Positions 25,357 to 34,255 of a stretch of 64,000 nt of DNA are shown here, piece after piece. Location of the stretch: contig NZ_CABWID010000016.1 in the NCBI RefSeq assembly GCF_902501965.1, positions 113,891-177,890 on the forward strand, given 5' to 3'. The stretch comes from Collinsella sp. AK_207A. Its GTDB lineage: Bacteria; Actinomycetota; Coriobacteriia; Coriobacteriales; Coriobacteriaceae. Positions within the stretch are counted from its first letter, which is position 1. The number at the start of each line of letters is the position of its first letter. The notes below the pieces were generated by a model. It made no database searches. It saw only the letters and a program-made list of their open reading frames with translations, and had not been told where the DNA came from. The translations under genes and the position numbers were made by a program.

Positions 25357-27717
25357 ATGGAATCCATCTCCGAACGCGAGCTCGCGCAGGTTGCGCGCCT
25401 GGTTGAGATCACGAGCGACGCCGTTGCCCTCTGCTCGCTCGATGGCGACATCAAACACGTGAACGAGCAGTTCCTGGCGCTCATGAACGAGGGCCGGTCC
25501 CGTGTGGCGGGAACGGATATCAAAGATCTGGTCTTCTCCGAGCGCTTCGAGCGCGCCGAGGGCCACAAGCTGCCCTTCACGCTCGACGGGTCCGATAACA
25601 CGAACATGCTGAAGCTCGCCGACGGTTCGTTCATCCCCGTGCGCGTGCGCGCCATGGAGATCGTGCCGCGCAGCCTGCTCGGCGGCGCGCGCCGGCGGAA
25701 CCAGCGGGTGCTGGTGGCGGTGCGCAGCCTGGAGGAGCAGTACGCCCACGACCGCCAGACGCAGCGCCTGCTCTCGCAGCTGCGCTCCGCCAACAAGCGG
25801 CTCCAGGGCACGCTCTCCATCATCATGTCCACCGTGGGCGCCGACAACATGCCCAAGCTCCTGGGCGAGGTCCTGAATCGCCTGGTGAACACCTTGGACG
25901 CGGACGGCTCCACCATCTACTTTGCCGAGAGCGGCGGCTTCAAGCTGCGGGGCACCTCGCGCTCGCTCATCGAGGGACATGCCTACGTGCCGGACTTCGT
26001 GCCCTTTGGCGCCGGCACCTCCACCTACGTGCTGCGCGCGGGCCATGCCTGCCGCTTCTCCATCGTTCCGCCCGACGGGCGCGGTTGCTCCTGCACGTTC
26101 TACGATCTGGACACGCGGGTCTCCACGCCCCTTCGCCTGGCGGACACCCCGCCCTTCAAGACGATGCTCGCGGCCCCGGTGTTCTTTGGCACGAAGGTGC
26201 TCGGCATCCTGGAGCTCGGGTGGCACCGGCCCACCAAGCCCCGTCCGAGCGACCTGCGCGTTCTCGAGGTCATCTGCGACTACCTCTCCATCGAGCTCGT
26301 GGGGCTCGTGAGCAACTTGCGCGCCCAGCGCACGGCCGAGCTCACGCGCGCTCTCAACCGGCTGCGCGATGCCATGTTCTCGGCCGAGGGGGACCGTGCC
26401 GTCGTGTGGCGCCAGATGGAGGAGGAAGTCGGCCGGACGCTCGCCTGCCATGTGTGCCCCGTCGTCCGCGACCGCAGGCACGAGGTGTACGTGGTGGACT
26501 TTGAGGGCGGTAGCCGCGTGGTGCTGCCGGGCGGCATCGAGGAGACGTTCTTCTCCACGGTGGCGCCCGCGTCGCGCGCCGGCGCCGTCCTGCGCGACAC
26601 CGTGCCGGGACCCGCCGACCTGGTGGGGGAGAGCCATCCCCTCGCCCACGTGCGGCTCACGCGCGTGGACCGCATCTCGCGAACCGGCCATTGGCTCGAG
26701 GACCACGGGCTGCCCTGCCAGGGTGTGTTCATGGACCTGGGCCCCGACGCCCTGGACACCGAGGACGAGGAGCCGGCGGGCGAGGCGGCGCCGGCCGCGC
26801 TCGCCGTGCGCGGCCGGGGCGTTCCGCACCGCTTCCTCCTCTTCCTGCGCGATGCCAGCCAGGAGCCCATCGACGACATGGAATACGACTTCCTCGAGCG
26901 CCTGGCGCACGACTACGAGCTCATGGATTCCGGCGAGCGCGGGCGCGAGTCCGACCGGCGCATCGCCCAGGCGCTGCAGGTGGGCATGCGGAACGACCTG
27001 GGACGCGTGCCCGGTATCCGGAGCGATGCGCTCTACTCCTCGGCGACCAAGCAGGCGCTCGTGGGCGGTGACTTCTACACGCTCATACGGCTCCCCGACG
27101 AGCGCGCCGTCATGATCTTGGGCGACGTCTCCGGCAAGGGCGTGGAGGCTGCCTCCATGTCCGCGATGGCCAAGACGGCACTCTCCGCCTACGCCTGGGA
27201 GGGAATGTCCCCCGTCTCCATGGTGCGCGCGCTCAACCGCATGCTCTCGAGCTTCTCGCGCGTGGAGACCTTCGTGACGGTCTTCGTGGCCAAGATCGAC
27301 CTGCGCGCGAAGATCGCCACCTACTGCTCGGCGGGGCACCCGCCCACTATGCTCGTGCGGCCGGGGCGCGAGGTGGAGCTCCTCACGATCCAGTCGGGCG
27401 TGGTGGGCGCCTTCGACACCATGCGCTACGAGGGCGGTTCCTTTACCTTCCAGACGGGCGACATCCTGTTCATGTACACGGACGGTGCGATCGAGGCGCG
27501 CGATGCCGCGGGCGCCTTCTTTGGCGAGCAGCGCCTGCGCGACCTGGTGCTCCAGGCGAGCGCGCACGGGGTGGACGGCCTCTGCGAGACGGTGCTGGAC
27601 GCGCTCGACACCTTCACAGAGTCCGCGCTCGACGACGACGTGGCCCTGGTGGCGCTCGAGCTCGACGAGCCGGAGGCATCGAGCGGTCCGAGCGCGTCCC
27701 CGGCGATGGGCGATTAG
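25357..27717 (+). CDS. PAS-GAF-SpoIIE serine/threonine phosphatase
   Basis: A 786-residue cytosolic sensor phosphatase of the RsbU/SpoIIE (PP2C) type. A PAS-like domain covers about residues 10-120 and a GAF-like domain about 145-310. The phosphatase domain at ~560-780 has the metal aspartates in VGGDFYTLIRL, GDVSGKGVEAA, MYTDGAIEAR and DDDVALVAL. Such enzymes dephosphorylate STAS anti-anti-sigma proteins in response to a signal sensed by PAS/GAF. The next gene, 29 nt on, encodes exactly such a STAS domain fused to its kinase. The start after GGGGAGG is clear. The sensed signal is unknown. Confidence 0.88.
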   Translation: MESISERELAQVARLVEITSDAVALCSLDGDIKHVNEQFLALMNEGRSRVAGTDIKDLVFSERFERAEGHKLPFTLDGSDNTNMLKLADGSFIPVRVRAMEIVPRSLLGGARRRNQRVLVAVRSLEEQYAHDRQTQRLLSQLRSANKRLQGTLSIIMSTVGADNMPKLLGEVLNRLVNTLDADGSTIYFAESGGFKLRGTSRSLIEGHAYVPDFVPFGAGTSTYVLRAGHACRFSIVPPDGRGCSCTFYDLDTRVSTPLRLADTPPFKTMLAAPVFFGTKVLGILELGWHRPTKPRPSDLRVLEVICDYLSIELVGLVSNLRAQRTAELTRALNRLRDAMFSAEGDRAVVWRQMEEEVGRTLACHVCPVVRDRRHEVYVVDFEGGSRVVLPGGIEETFFSTVAPASRAGAVLRDTVPGPADLVGESHPLAHVRLTRVDRISRTGHWLEDHGLPCQGVFMDLGPDALDTEDEEPAGEAAPAALAVRGRGVPHRFLLFLRDASQEPIDDMEYDFLERLAHDYELMDSGERGRESDRRIAQALQVGMRNDLGRVPGIRSDALYSSATKQALVGGDFYTLIRLPDERAVMILGDVSGKGVEAASMSAMAKTALSAYAWEGMSPVSMVRALNRMLSSFSRVETFVTVFVAKIDLRAKIATYCSAGHPPTMLVRPGREVELLTIQSGVVGAFDTMRYEGGSFTFQTGDILFMYTDGAIEARDAAGAFFGEQRLRDLVLQASAHGVDGLCETVLDALDTFTESALDDDVALVALELDEPEASSGPSASPAMGD

Positions 27718-27746
27718 GTCTCGAGCGGGTGGGGAACCATAGGCAC

Positions 27747-28466
27747 ATGAACGAGTGGAACGACATAGCGGTCCTGGCACCCACGGGCGATATCGACCTC
27801 GCCACGGTTCCCCTGTTGCGGGAGCAACTGGACGCGCTCATCCGCTCGCGCGTCCTGCGCGTGCTCGTGAGCTGCCAGAACGTGAGCTTCATCGATTCCT
27901 CGGGGCAGGCGCTCCTGCTCTCGCGCGCGCGGCGCCTCCAGCAGATGGGCGGCATGCTCTCGCTCGTGAACGCATCCGCCCAGGTGGCGCGCTTTCTGCA
28001 GATCGCCTGCCTGATCGACGTGCTGCACGTGAGCTCGGCCAACCGGCCGCCCGTTCCCGTGTTGGCGCCCGGCGCCATGCCCCTGTGGAGCCGTACGGTC
28101 CGCGTCAAGGACGGCGTGGAGCACCTGGGCGAGTACCGGCACCGGGTCTCCGCTGAACTCGAGGCGCTCGACATGCCCGAGGAGGCGCGCTTCGACGTGG
28201 CCCTGGCGGCGGGTGAGGCCCTCTCCAACGCCTACGACCACGGCGGCGGCTGCTGCGTCATGACCATGTGCGCGTACCCCGACCGCGTGGTCATCGAGGT
28301 GGGCGACGAGGGCACGGGGTTCCAGATCGCGCCTGATGAGGAAGTCACGCCCACGGAGGAGCGCGGGCGCGGCATCCGCCTAATGCGCATGCTCGTGGAC
28401 GGCGTTGAGGTCCGGCGCCGCGAGGGCGGTCCCGGCACGGTGGTCCGCCTGATCAAGCTCCGCTAG
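27747..28466 (+). CDS. Fused STAS anti-anti-sigma / HATPase anti-sigma kinase
   Basis: A 239-residue protein joining both partners of a partner-switching pair. Residues ~1-105 form a STAS domain with the phosphorylation site in SFIDSSGQALL; residues ~115-239 form an RsbW/SpoIIAB-like GHKL ATPase with N box GEALSNAYDHG, G1 box DEGTGF and G2 region RGIRLMRML. Usually these are separate genes. The upstream gene is the matching SpoIIE-type phosphatase, so the two genes make a complete phosphorylation switch; no sigma factor is adjacent. An in-frame GTG at 27729 is an alternative start. Confidence 0.85.
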   Translation: MNEWNDIAVLAPTGDIDLATVPLLREQLDALIRSRVLRVLVSCQNVSFIDSSGQALLLSRARRLQQMGGMLSLVNASAQVARFLQIACLIDVLHVSSANRPPVPVLAPGAMPLWSRTVRVKDGVEHLGEYRHRVSAELEALDMPEEARFDVALAAGEALSNAYDHGGGCCVMTMCAYPDRVVIEVGDEGTGFQIAPDEEVTPTEERGRGIRLMRMLVDGVEVRRREGGPGTVVRLIKLR

Positions 28467-28692
28467 TCGGGGGGATGCCGAGGCCGCGAGCGCCCGCGAG
28501 GCCGGCGGTGCGCGCGGCGCGGAGGACGCGCGGGGCGGCCGCGAGGAAGATGGCGAGGCAGGCGACGAACATGGCGCGCGGCGTCACCGTCACGAGTTCC
28601 TGGGCCGACCACAGCTCAAGAAACGCGAGAACCCCCAGAAAGAGGAGGTTCCAGAGCACGGTGGGAAGGTTCTCCCGCCCGTATCGGCGCAC
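28453..28692 (-). CDS. Small two-helix membrane protein
   Basis: A 79-residue frame with two hydrophobic segments (LPTVLWNLLFLGVLAFLELW and RAMFVACLAIFLAAAP) and a basic tail. I do not recognise a family. The start is likely GTG 28692, with a weak ribosome site, 24 nt after the amidohydrolase stop on the same strand; its 3' end overlaps the convergent STAS-HATPase gene by 14 nt. The membrane pattern argues for a real gene, but composition-driven chance is possible. Confidence 0.45.
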   Translation of the reverse strand: MRRYGRENLPTVLWNLLFLGVLAFLELWSAQELVTVTPRAMFVACLAIFLAAAPRVLRAARTAGLAGARGLGIPPTSGA

Positions 28693-28715
28693 CTCGGCGA
28701 TGTGGAAGGCAGCGC

Positions 28716-29975
28716 CTACTCCGCCAGGAAGTCCAGGGCGTAGCGGGCGGCCACCATGGAACCCTTGGCAAGCACGGACTCGTCCACCTTGTAGTAGCAG
28801 CTGTGCTGCGCAAAGGTGGCGCCGATGGCGGGGTTGCGCGTGCCCACGAAGGCGAGGACGCCGGGGACCTCGCGCAGGTACCAGCTGAAGTCCTCGCCGG
28901 ACATCGTGCCCTGGTAGCGGCCAACGCCCTCTTCGCCGAGCACCTTCACCACCGATGCCCGGCAGCGGGCAGCCGCCTCCGGCTGGTTCTCCACCTTGTA
29001 GTTCGCCACGGTGTAGTCGGTGAGCTTGGCCTCGGCGCCGAGCGCGGCCGCGGTGTGTACCACGATGCGCTCGATGAGGCCGGGCATGAGCTCGTGCGTG
29101 TTGTCGCTGTAGGTGCGCACGGTGCCCGCGAGGTACGCGGAGCCGGCGATGACGTTGCGCGCCGTGCCGCCGTGGATCTCGCCGATGGTGACCACCGCGG
29201 GCTCGTAGGGGGAGAGGTCGCGGCTCACGATGGTCTGCAGCGCGGTGACGATGGCGGAGACCGCCATGACGGCGTCCGCGCCCTTCTGCGGCATGGCGCC
29301 GTGGCAGCTCGTGCCCGTGACGTCGATGCGGAACCAGTCGGTGTTCGCCATGCGCGGGCCCGGCTCGCACGAGATGGTGCCGGCCTCCACCTCGCTCCAG
29401 ATATGCATGGCGAAGACGCCGTCCACGCCCTTGGTGACGCCCGCGTCCATCATCATCTTGCCGCCCTGGCCGTTCTCCTCGGAGGGCTGGAAGACGATGC
29501 GGATCTCGCCGCGGATGTCATCGGTCATGTGGCGGAGGATCTGGCAGGCGCCGAGCATCATGGCGATGTGGCAGTCGTGGCCGCAGGCGTGCATGTAGCC
29601 CTCGTTCTCGCTGGCGAAGGGTTCGTTCGTCTGCTCGGTGACGGGCAGGGCGTCGATGTCGGCGCGCAGCAAGATGCGGCGGCGCGGCGTGCCGTCGGCC
29701 TTGTAGGCGTCCGGCGCGGTGCCGCGGAGCGTGGCGACGAGCCCGGTCTTCAACGGCTGCTCGTAGGGGATGTTCATGGCATCCAGCTGGTTGGCGATGT
29801 CCTGCGTGGTGCGGACCTCGTGGAGGCTCGGCTCCGGGTGGCGGTGGAAGTGCCGGCGCTGCTTGATGATGTAGGGCTCGAACTCGTGGGCGATGTCCTG
29901 GATGGCGCGGGTGACCTCGGCGTCCTCGCGCGCCTGGTGCGCGTCCATGATGTGCTGGGCGATGGTCTTGGCCAT
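28716..29975 (-). CDS. M20 family amidohydrolase
   Basis: A 419-residue metallo-amidohydrolase of the hippurate/N-acyl-amino-acid hydrolase group. Metal-binding motifs are visible: MHACGHDCH, the catalytic glutamate pair in QPSEENGQGG, and a late HSCYYKVDES. The HFHRHPEPSLHE N-terminus is typical. It removes acyl groups from amino acids or related amides in the cytosol. The ATG at 29975 is preceded by GAAAGGCAGG. It is divergent from the U32 gene. Confidence 0.9.
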   Translation of the reverse strand: MAKTIAQHIMDAHQAREDAEVTRAIQDIAHEFEPYIIKQRRHFHRHPEPSLHEVRTTQDIANQLDAMNIPYEQPLKTGLVATLRGTAPDAYKADGTPRRRILLRADIDALPVTEQTNEPFASENEGYMHACGHDCHIAMMLGACQILRHMTDDIRGEIRIVFQPSEENGQGGKMMMDAGVTKGVDGVFAMHIWSEVEAGTISCEPGPRMANTDWFRIDVTGTSCHGAMPQKGADAVMAVSAIVTALQTIVSRDLSPYEPAVVTIGEIHGGTARNVIAGSAYLAGTVRTYSDNTHELMPGLIERIVVHTAAALGAEAKLTDYTVANYKVENQPEAAARCRASVVKVLGEEGVGRYQGTMSGEDFSWYLREVPGVLAFVGTRNPAIGATFAQHSCYYKVDESVLAKGSMVAARYALDFLAE

Positions 29976-30186
29976 GGGGTGCCTGCCTTTCGCGGGGCGG
30001 TGCGTTTTCTCGGCACCATTATAGGCGGCGCGCCGGAGAGCGTGCGGCGCGCTGCGCATCTTGGATGTTGATGGGGACGCGCCTCGGCCCCGAACCGGGT
30101 GGATACGGTGCCGTATAATCTGGCGCCGAAGGAAACATGGTCGGGAACCAGCCGCGGTACCTTGCCGCGCGGGAGAAGGGGAGCAC

Positions 30187-32679
30187 ATGACGCAGGTCGC
30201 ATCAACGGGGCAACGGGTGCGCACGCCGGAGCTGCTGGCGCCCGCCGGGAGCCCGGAGGCGTTCGCCGCGGCGCTCGCCGGCGGCGCGGATGCGATCTAC
30301 CTCGGTCGTGGCGATTTCAACGCCCGCCGCAAGGCCCGCAACTTCTCGGACGACGAGTTCCGCGACGCGTGCCGGGCGGCCCATCTGGCGGGCGCACGCG
30401 TGTACGTGACGGTGAACATCGTCATCAAGGAGTCCGAGATGCCCGCCGCCCTGGAGCTCGTGCGCCACTGCACCGAGCTGGGGGCGGACGCGTTCATCAT
30501 CCAGGACTGGGGGCTCCACGCCCTCGTGCGGCGGCTCATGCCCCAGGTGGAGACCCATATCTCCACGCAGGCGAACATCCACGACGCGCGGGGCGCCGCC
30601 TGGTGCCGCGCGGCGGGCGCCGAGCGCGTGACGCTCTCGCGCGAGCTCACGGTGGCCGAGATCGGCGAGATCTCCCGCGCATGCCCCGACCTCGACCTGG
30701 AGGTCTTCGCGCACGGGGCGATCTGCTTCAGCTACTCCGGCGTGTGCCTGCTCTCGAGCTTCTGCTGCGCAGGCCGTTCGGCCAACCGCGGCATGTGCGC
30801 GCAGCCGTGTCGCCTTCCCTACGAGCTGCTGGACGAGCAGGGCAGAACCATCAGCGCACCGGGACGCGAGCGCGCACTCTGCCCGCGCGACAACAACACG
30901 GTCGACCTGCTCCCCGACCTGCTCGAGGCCGGCGCGCACGCCCTCAAGCTCGAGGGCCGCATGAAGGCGCCCGACTACGTGCTCTCCGTGGTGGACGCCT
31001 ACCGCCACCAGCTGGATGACATCCTGGCGGGGCGTGCGGTCGCGGCGGACGAGCGCGACCTGCGCGCGCGCCAGCTCAAGCGCGCCTTCAACCGCGACTT
31101 CACGAGCGCCTACCAGCACGGGCGCTCGGGCGACGAGATGATGAGCTATGAGCGCTCCAACAACCGCGGCCAGGTGGTGGGCGAGGTTCTGGGCTCCAAG
31201 ACCGTGGGCTCCGGTCCCACGCGCTGCCCGGAGGACCGGCGGAACCGCGTGGCGATCGCGCGCATCCGGCTGTGGGAGCCCGTGGGCAAGGGCGACCTGG
31301 TGGAGATTCGCCATGACGATGAGTTCGACCGCTTCCTCACCTACACGGCGACGGAGGACGCACGGGCGGGCGAGGTCGTGGAGGCCCGGATCCCCCGCGC
31401 CATGCCTGCGGGGAGCCGCGTGCGGGTGATCCGCAGCGCCGAGGCCCTGAAGGCGGCCGCCGCCGTGGCCAAGCGCCCGGTGATGCGCAAGCGGGCGGTG
31501 CACGTGCGCGTGGTCGCTCGGATCGGCGAGCCGTTCGCGGTTGAGCTCGCCTGTGCGGACGATGCCTCGCTTGCCGCCCGCGCCGAAGGCGCCCCGGTGG
31601 AGTCGGCGCGGACGCGCGCCGTCTCCCAAGAGGACCTGGTGGAGCACGTGGGCCGCATGGGGTCGAGCCCCTTCGAGGCGGTCGGGTTTACCGTCGAGCT
31701 CGATTCCGGCGTCGGCCTGGGGTTCTCGGGCGTGCACGCGGTGCGCGCCGCGGCGTGCGAGGCGCTCGAGCGCCTGATTCTGAACCGGTGCCGGGTGGAG
31801 GTGCCCCGTCAGCTGGACCTCTCCGTGCTGGACGCGGACGCCGCCACCCAGATGGCGGGCGGGCGCGTGCCCGAGGTGTGCGCGATCGTTGCCTCGGTGG
31901 AGCTCGCCGAGGTGGCGCGGGCTGCGGGCGCCGCGCGCGTCTACGTGGGCACCGACGCCCTCGAGGAGGCGGGCGTCACCCCTGCGGAGGCCGCTCGCGA
32001 CGGACTCGTCCCCGTGCTCGACGAGGTGTGCCGCGCGTCTGACCACGCCCGGTTGGACCCGTGGGTGCGCGCGGACGGCACCGTGGCCGTGGGCAACATC
32101 TCCGAGCTGGCGCTCGCCGCTGAGCGCGGGACGGTGGCCGAGGTCCGGAGCTGCATCCCCGTGCACAACGCGGCCTGCGCCCGCGCACTCGAGGCCGCCG
32201 GCGCCCGGGGCTTCTGGCTCTCGCCCGAGATCTCGCTCGACGAGTTGGAGGAGCTCGTGCCGCGGATCGGTGCGCCTGCGGGCGTGGTCGTCATGGGACG
32301 CCCCCGCGTGATGACGAGCGAGCACTGCATCCTGCAGGTGGCGAACCGCTGCATCCACGACTGCGCGCGCTGCGGGCTCCGGCACCGCCGGCTCTCGCTG
32401 AGAAACATCGACGGCAAGGAGCTTCCCGTGCGCACGGATATCCACGGGCGCTCGCACCTCTACGATTCCTTTCCGCTCGACCTCACGCCGCAGATGGGGC
32501 GCATGGCGGCCGCGGGCGTTACCCGCTTTGCCGTGGACGGCACCCTCATGGACGCCGCCGAGCTCGAGCGCGCGGTGGCCCGCGTGGTCCGGGCGGCGGA
32601 CGCGGTGCGCGCGGGCAGGAAGCCGGCCAAGCGCCTGGCGGGCCACACGTCGGGCTGCCTCTACGTGGGAATCTCCTGA
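30187..32679 (+). CDS. U32 family protein (RlhA/peptidase U32-like)
   Basis: An 830-residue protein. The N-terminal U32 domain has LLAPAGSPEAF, GADAIYLG, and the family signature with its cysteines in VFAHGAICFSYSGVC followed by a further cluster (FCCAGRSANRGMCAQPC). A long C-terminal part holds a second Cys group (CIHDCARCGLRH). Relatives such as RlhA and TrhP hydroxylate RNA using prephenate-derived or iron-sulfur chemistry; older annotation as a collagenase-like peptidase is doubtful. Its TGA stop overlaps the ATG of the pseudouridine synthase, which supports an RNA-modification role. Confidence 0.85.
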   Translation: MTQVASTGQRVRTPELLAPAGSPEAFAAALAGGADAIYLGRGDFNARRKARNFSDDEFRDACRAAHLAGARVYVTVNIVIKESEMPAALELVRHCTELGADAFIIQDWGLHALVRRLMPQVETHISTQANIHDARGAAWCRAAGAERVTLSRELTVAEIGEISRACPDLDLEVFAHGAICFSYSGVCLLSSFCCAGRSANRGMCAQPCRLPYELLDEQGRTISAPGRERALCPRDNNTVDLLPDLLEAGAHALKLEGRMKAPDYVLSVVDAYRHQLDDILAGRAVAADERDLRARQLKRAFNRDFTSAYQHGRSGDEMMSYERSNNRGQVVGEVLGSKTVGSGPTRCPEDRRNRVAIARIRLWEPVGKGDLVEIRHDDEFDRFLTYTATEDARAGEVVEARIPRAMPAGSRVRVIRSAEALKAAAAVAKRPVMRKRAVHVRVVARIGEPFAVELACADDASLAARAEGAPVESARTRAVSQEDLVEHVGRMGSSPFEAVGFTVELDSGVGLGFSGVHAVRAAACEALERLILNRCRVEVPRQLDLSVLDADAATQMAGGRVPEVCAIVASVELAEVARAAGAARVYVGTDALEEAGVTPAEAARDGLVPVLDEVCRASDHARLDPWVRADGTVAVGNISELALAAERGTVAEVRSCIPVHNAACARALEAAGARGFWLSPEISLDELEELVPRIGAPAGVVVMGRPRVMTSEHCILQVANRCIHDCARCGLRHRRLSLRNIDGKELPVRTDIHGRSHLYDSFPLDLTPQMGRMAAAGVTRFAVDGTLMDAAELERAVARVVRAADAVRAGRKPAKRLAGHTSGCLYVGIS

Positions 32680-33419
32680 TGGCGCGGGAGGGGTCCGCGC
32701 GGGCCTCGGCGCCCGAGTCCGTGCCTGAAGGTCTCATCGTCTACCGGGACGAGACACTGCTCGCGGCGGATAAGCCCGCCGGTATGATCGTGCACGGCGA
32801 CGGCACGGGCACGCGCGCGCTCACGGATGCCGTGGCCGGCGCGCTCGGGGGTGACCCGGCCTCGACAGGCGAGCTCCAGGCGGTGAACCGCCTGGACCGG
32901 GATACCACGGGACTCGTGCTCTTCTCGCGCGCGAAGGCGGTGCAGCCCGCGCTCGACCGCCTGGTGGCCGAGCGCGCCGTGGAGAAGACCTACCTGGCCG
33001 CGGTGGCCGGTTCGGTCCCCTGGGAGCGCCGGACGTTCGAGCAGCCCATCGGCCGCGACCGCCACGACGCCCGGCGCATGCGCGTGAGCCGGACGGGCAA
33101 GCCGGCGCGGACCGATGCCCGCGTCCTCGCACGCCGCGCGTCCGGTTCCGACGGGCCCGCCGCAACGTTCCTGCTCGTGCGCCTGCACACGGGCCGCAAG
33201 CACCAGATCCGCGTGCACCTCGCCCATGCCGGCTTTCCGATCCTGGGCGATGCGCTCTACGGCGGCGCCGGCCGGTGGCACGGCGGCCTCATGCTCCATG
33301 CCTGGCGGCTCTCCCTCGCGCACCCCGTCACGGGTGAGCGCCTGAATCTGGAGGCACCCGAACCCGACCGGTTCCGTCGCCTGTTTCCCCATGCGGAGCT
33401 GCCGGCTCGGTCTCGGTAG
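32679..33419 (+). CDS. RluA-family pseudouridine synthase
   Basis: A 246-residue RNA pseudouridine synthase. The catalytic aspartate lies in AVNRLDRDTTGLVLF, and other family segments are YLAAVAG, HTGRKHQIRVHLAHAG and ILGDALYGG. It lacks an S4 domain, as do TruC/RluA forms. The start overlaps the U32 stop by one nucleotide (ATGA-type junction TGATG), so the two are coupled. The modified RNA site cannot be inferred. Confidence 0.9.
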   Translation: MAREGSARASAPESVPEGLIVYRDETLLAADKPAGMIVHGDGTGTRALTDAVAGALGGDPASTGELQAVNRLDRDTTGLVLFSRAKAVQPALDRLVAERAVEKTYLAAVAGSVPWERRTFEQPIGRDRHDARRMRVSRTGKPARTDARVLARRASGSDGPAATFLLVRLHTGRKHQIRVHLAHAGFPILGDALYGGAGRWHGGLMLHAWRLSLAHPVTGERLNLEAPEPDRFRRLFPHAELPARSR

Positions 33420-33499
33420 CCCGGCCCGGTGTCCGGACCTCGGCCGCGGTGTGGCAGTGCTATCATCGACCGGTCGGGCATCGGGTGACAAGGACGGGT

Positions 33500-34213
33500 A
33501 TGGTCGGTCTCGGAACACTCATCAACATGGGCCTCATCGTGGTCGGCGGCCTCGTCGGCATGGTGGGCGGTCGCTTCATCACCCCGCGCATCCAAGACGG
33601 CCTCATGAAGGCCGCTGCCGTCTGCGTCATGTTCGTGGGCCTCGCCGGCGCCATGCAGCAGATGCTCGCCGTCTCGGGCGCGGGCCTTACCAGCGGCGGG
33701 ACCATGCGCATGCTCATCTCGCTCGCCGGGGGCACCGTCATCGGCGAGGCGGCGGATCTGGAGCGCTGGATGGAGCATTTCGGCGAGTGGCTCAAGGCCA
33801 AGACCGGCAACGCGCGCGACGGCGGCTTCGTGAATGCCTTCGTCACCTGCTCGCTCACCGTGTGCATCGGCGCCATGGCGGTGGTGGGCGCCATCCAGGA
33901 CGGCGTGGCGGGCGACTGGTCCATGCTCGCCCTCAAGGGGGCACTCGACTGCGTGATCGTCTGCGTGATGAGCGCGAGCCTGGGGCGCGGCGCCATCTTC
34001 TCCGCCATTCCCGTGGGCATCTTCCAAGGTGCGATCACCCTCGCCGCTCACGCGCTCGAGGGCGTCATGACCACCGCCGCCGTGAACGGCCTCTCCATGG
34101 TGGGCGCCATTCTCATCTTCTGCGTGGGCGTGAACCTCATCTGGCCGAAGACGTTCCGTGTAGCCAATATGCTACCGAGTGTGTTCATCGCCGCGCTTCT
34201 TGCATTTGTGTAG
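33500..34213 (+). CDS. DUF554 family membrane protein
   Basis: A 237-residue inner-membrane protein with about six to seven membrane segments; it matches the DUF554/YdfK family, including an N-terminal GTLINMGLIVVGGLVGMVGG, a conserved acidic GEAADLERWMEHFGEW helix and FVNAFVTCSLTVCIGAMAVVG. Function is unknown. The ATG at 33500 follows AAGGACGG. It is followed 42 nt later by the lactate dehydrogenase operon, though a functional link is not evident. Confidence 0.85.
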   Translation: MVGLGTLINMGLIVVGGLVGMVGGRFITPRIQDGLMKAAAVCVMFVGLAGAMQQMLAVSGAGLTSGGTMRMLISLAGGTVIGEAADLERWMEHFGEWLKAKTGNARDGGFVNAFVTCSLTVCIGAMAVVGAIQDGVAGDWSMLALKGALDCVIVCVMSASLGRGAIFSAIPVGIFQGAITLAAHALEGVMTTAAVNGLSMVGAILIFCVGVNLIWPKTFRVANMLPSVFIAALLAFV

Positions 34214-34255
34214 AATGACGCAGATTACTTTACCTTGCTAAAGAGAGAAGCAAGC

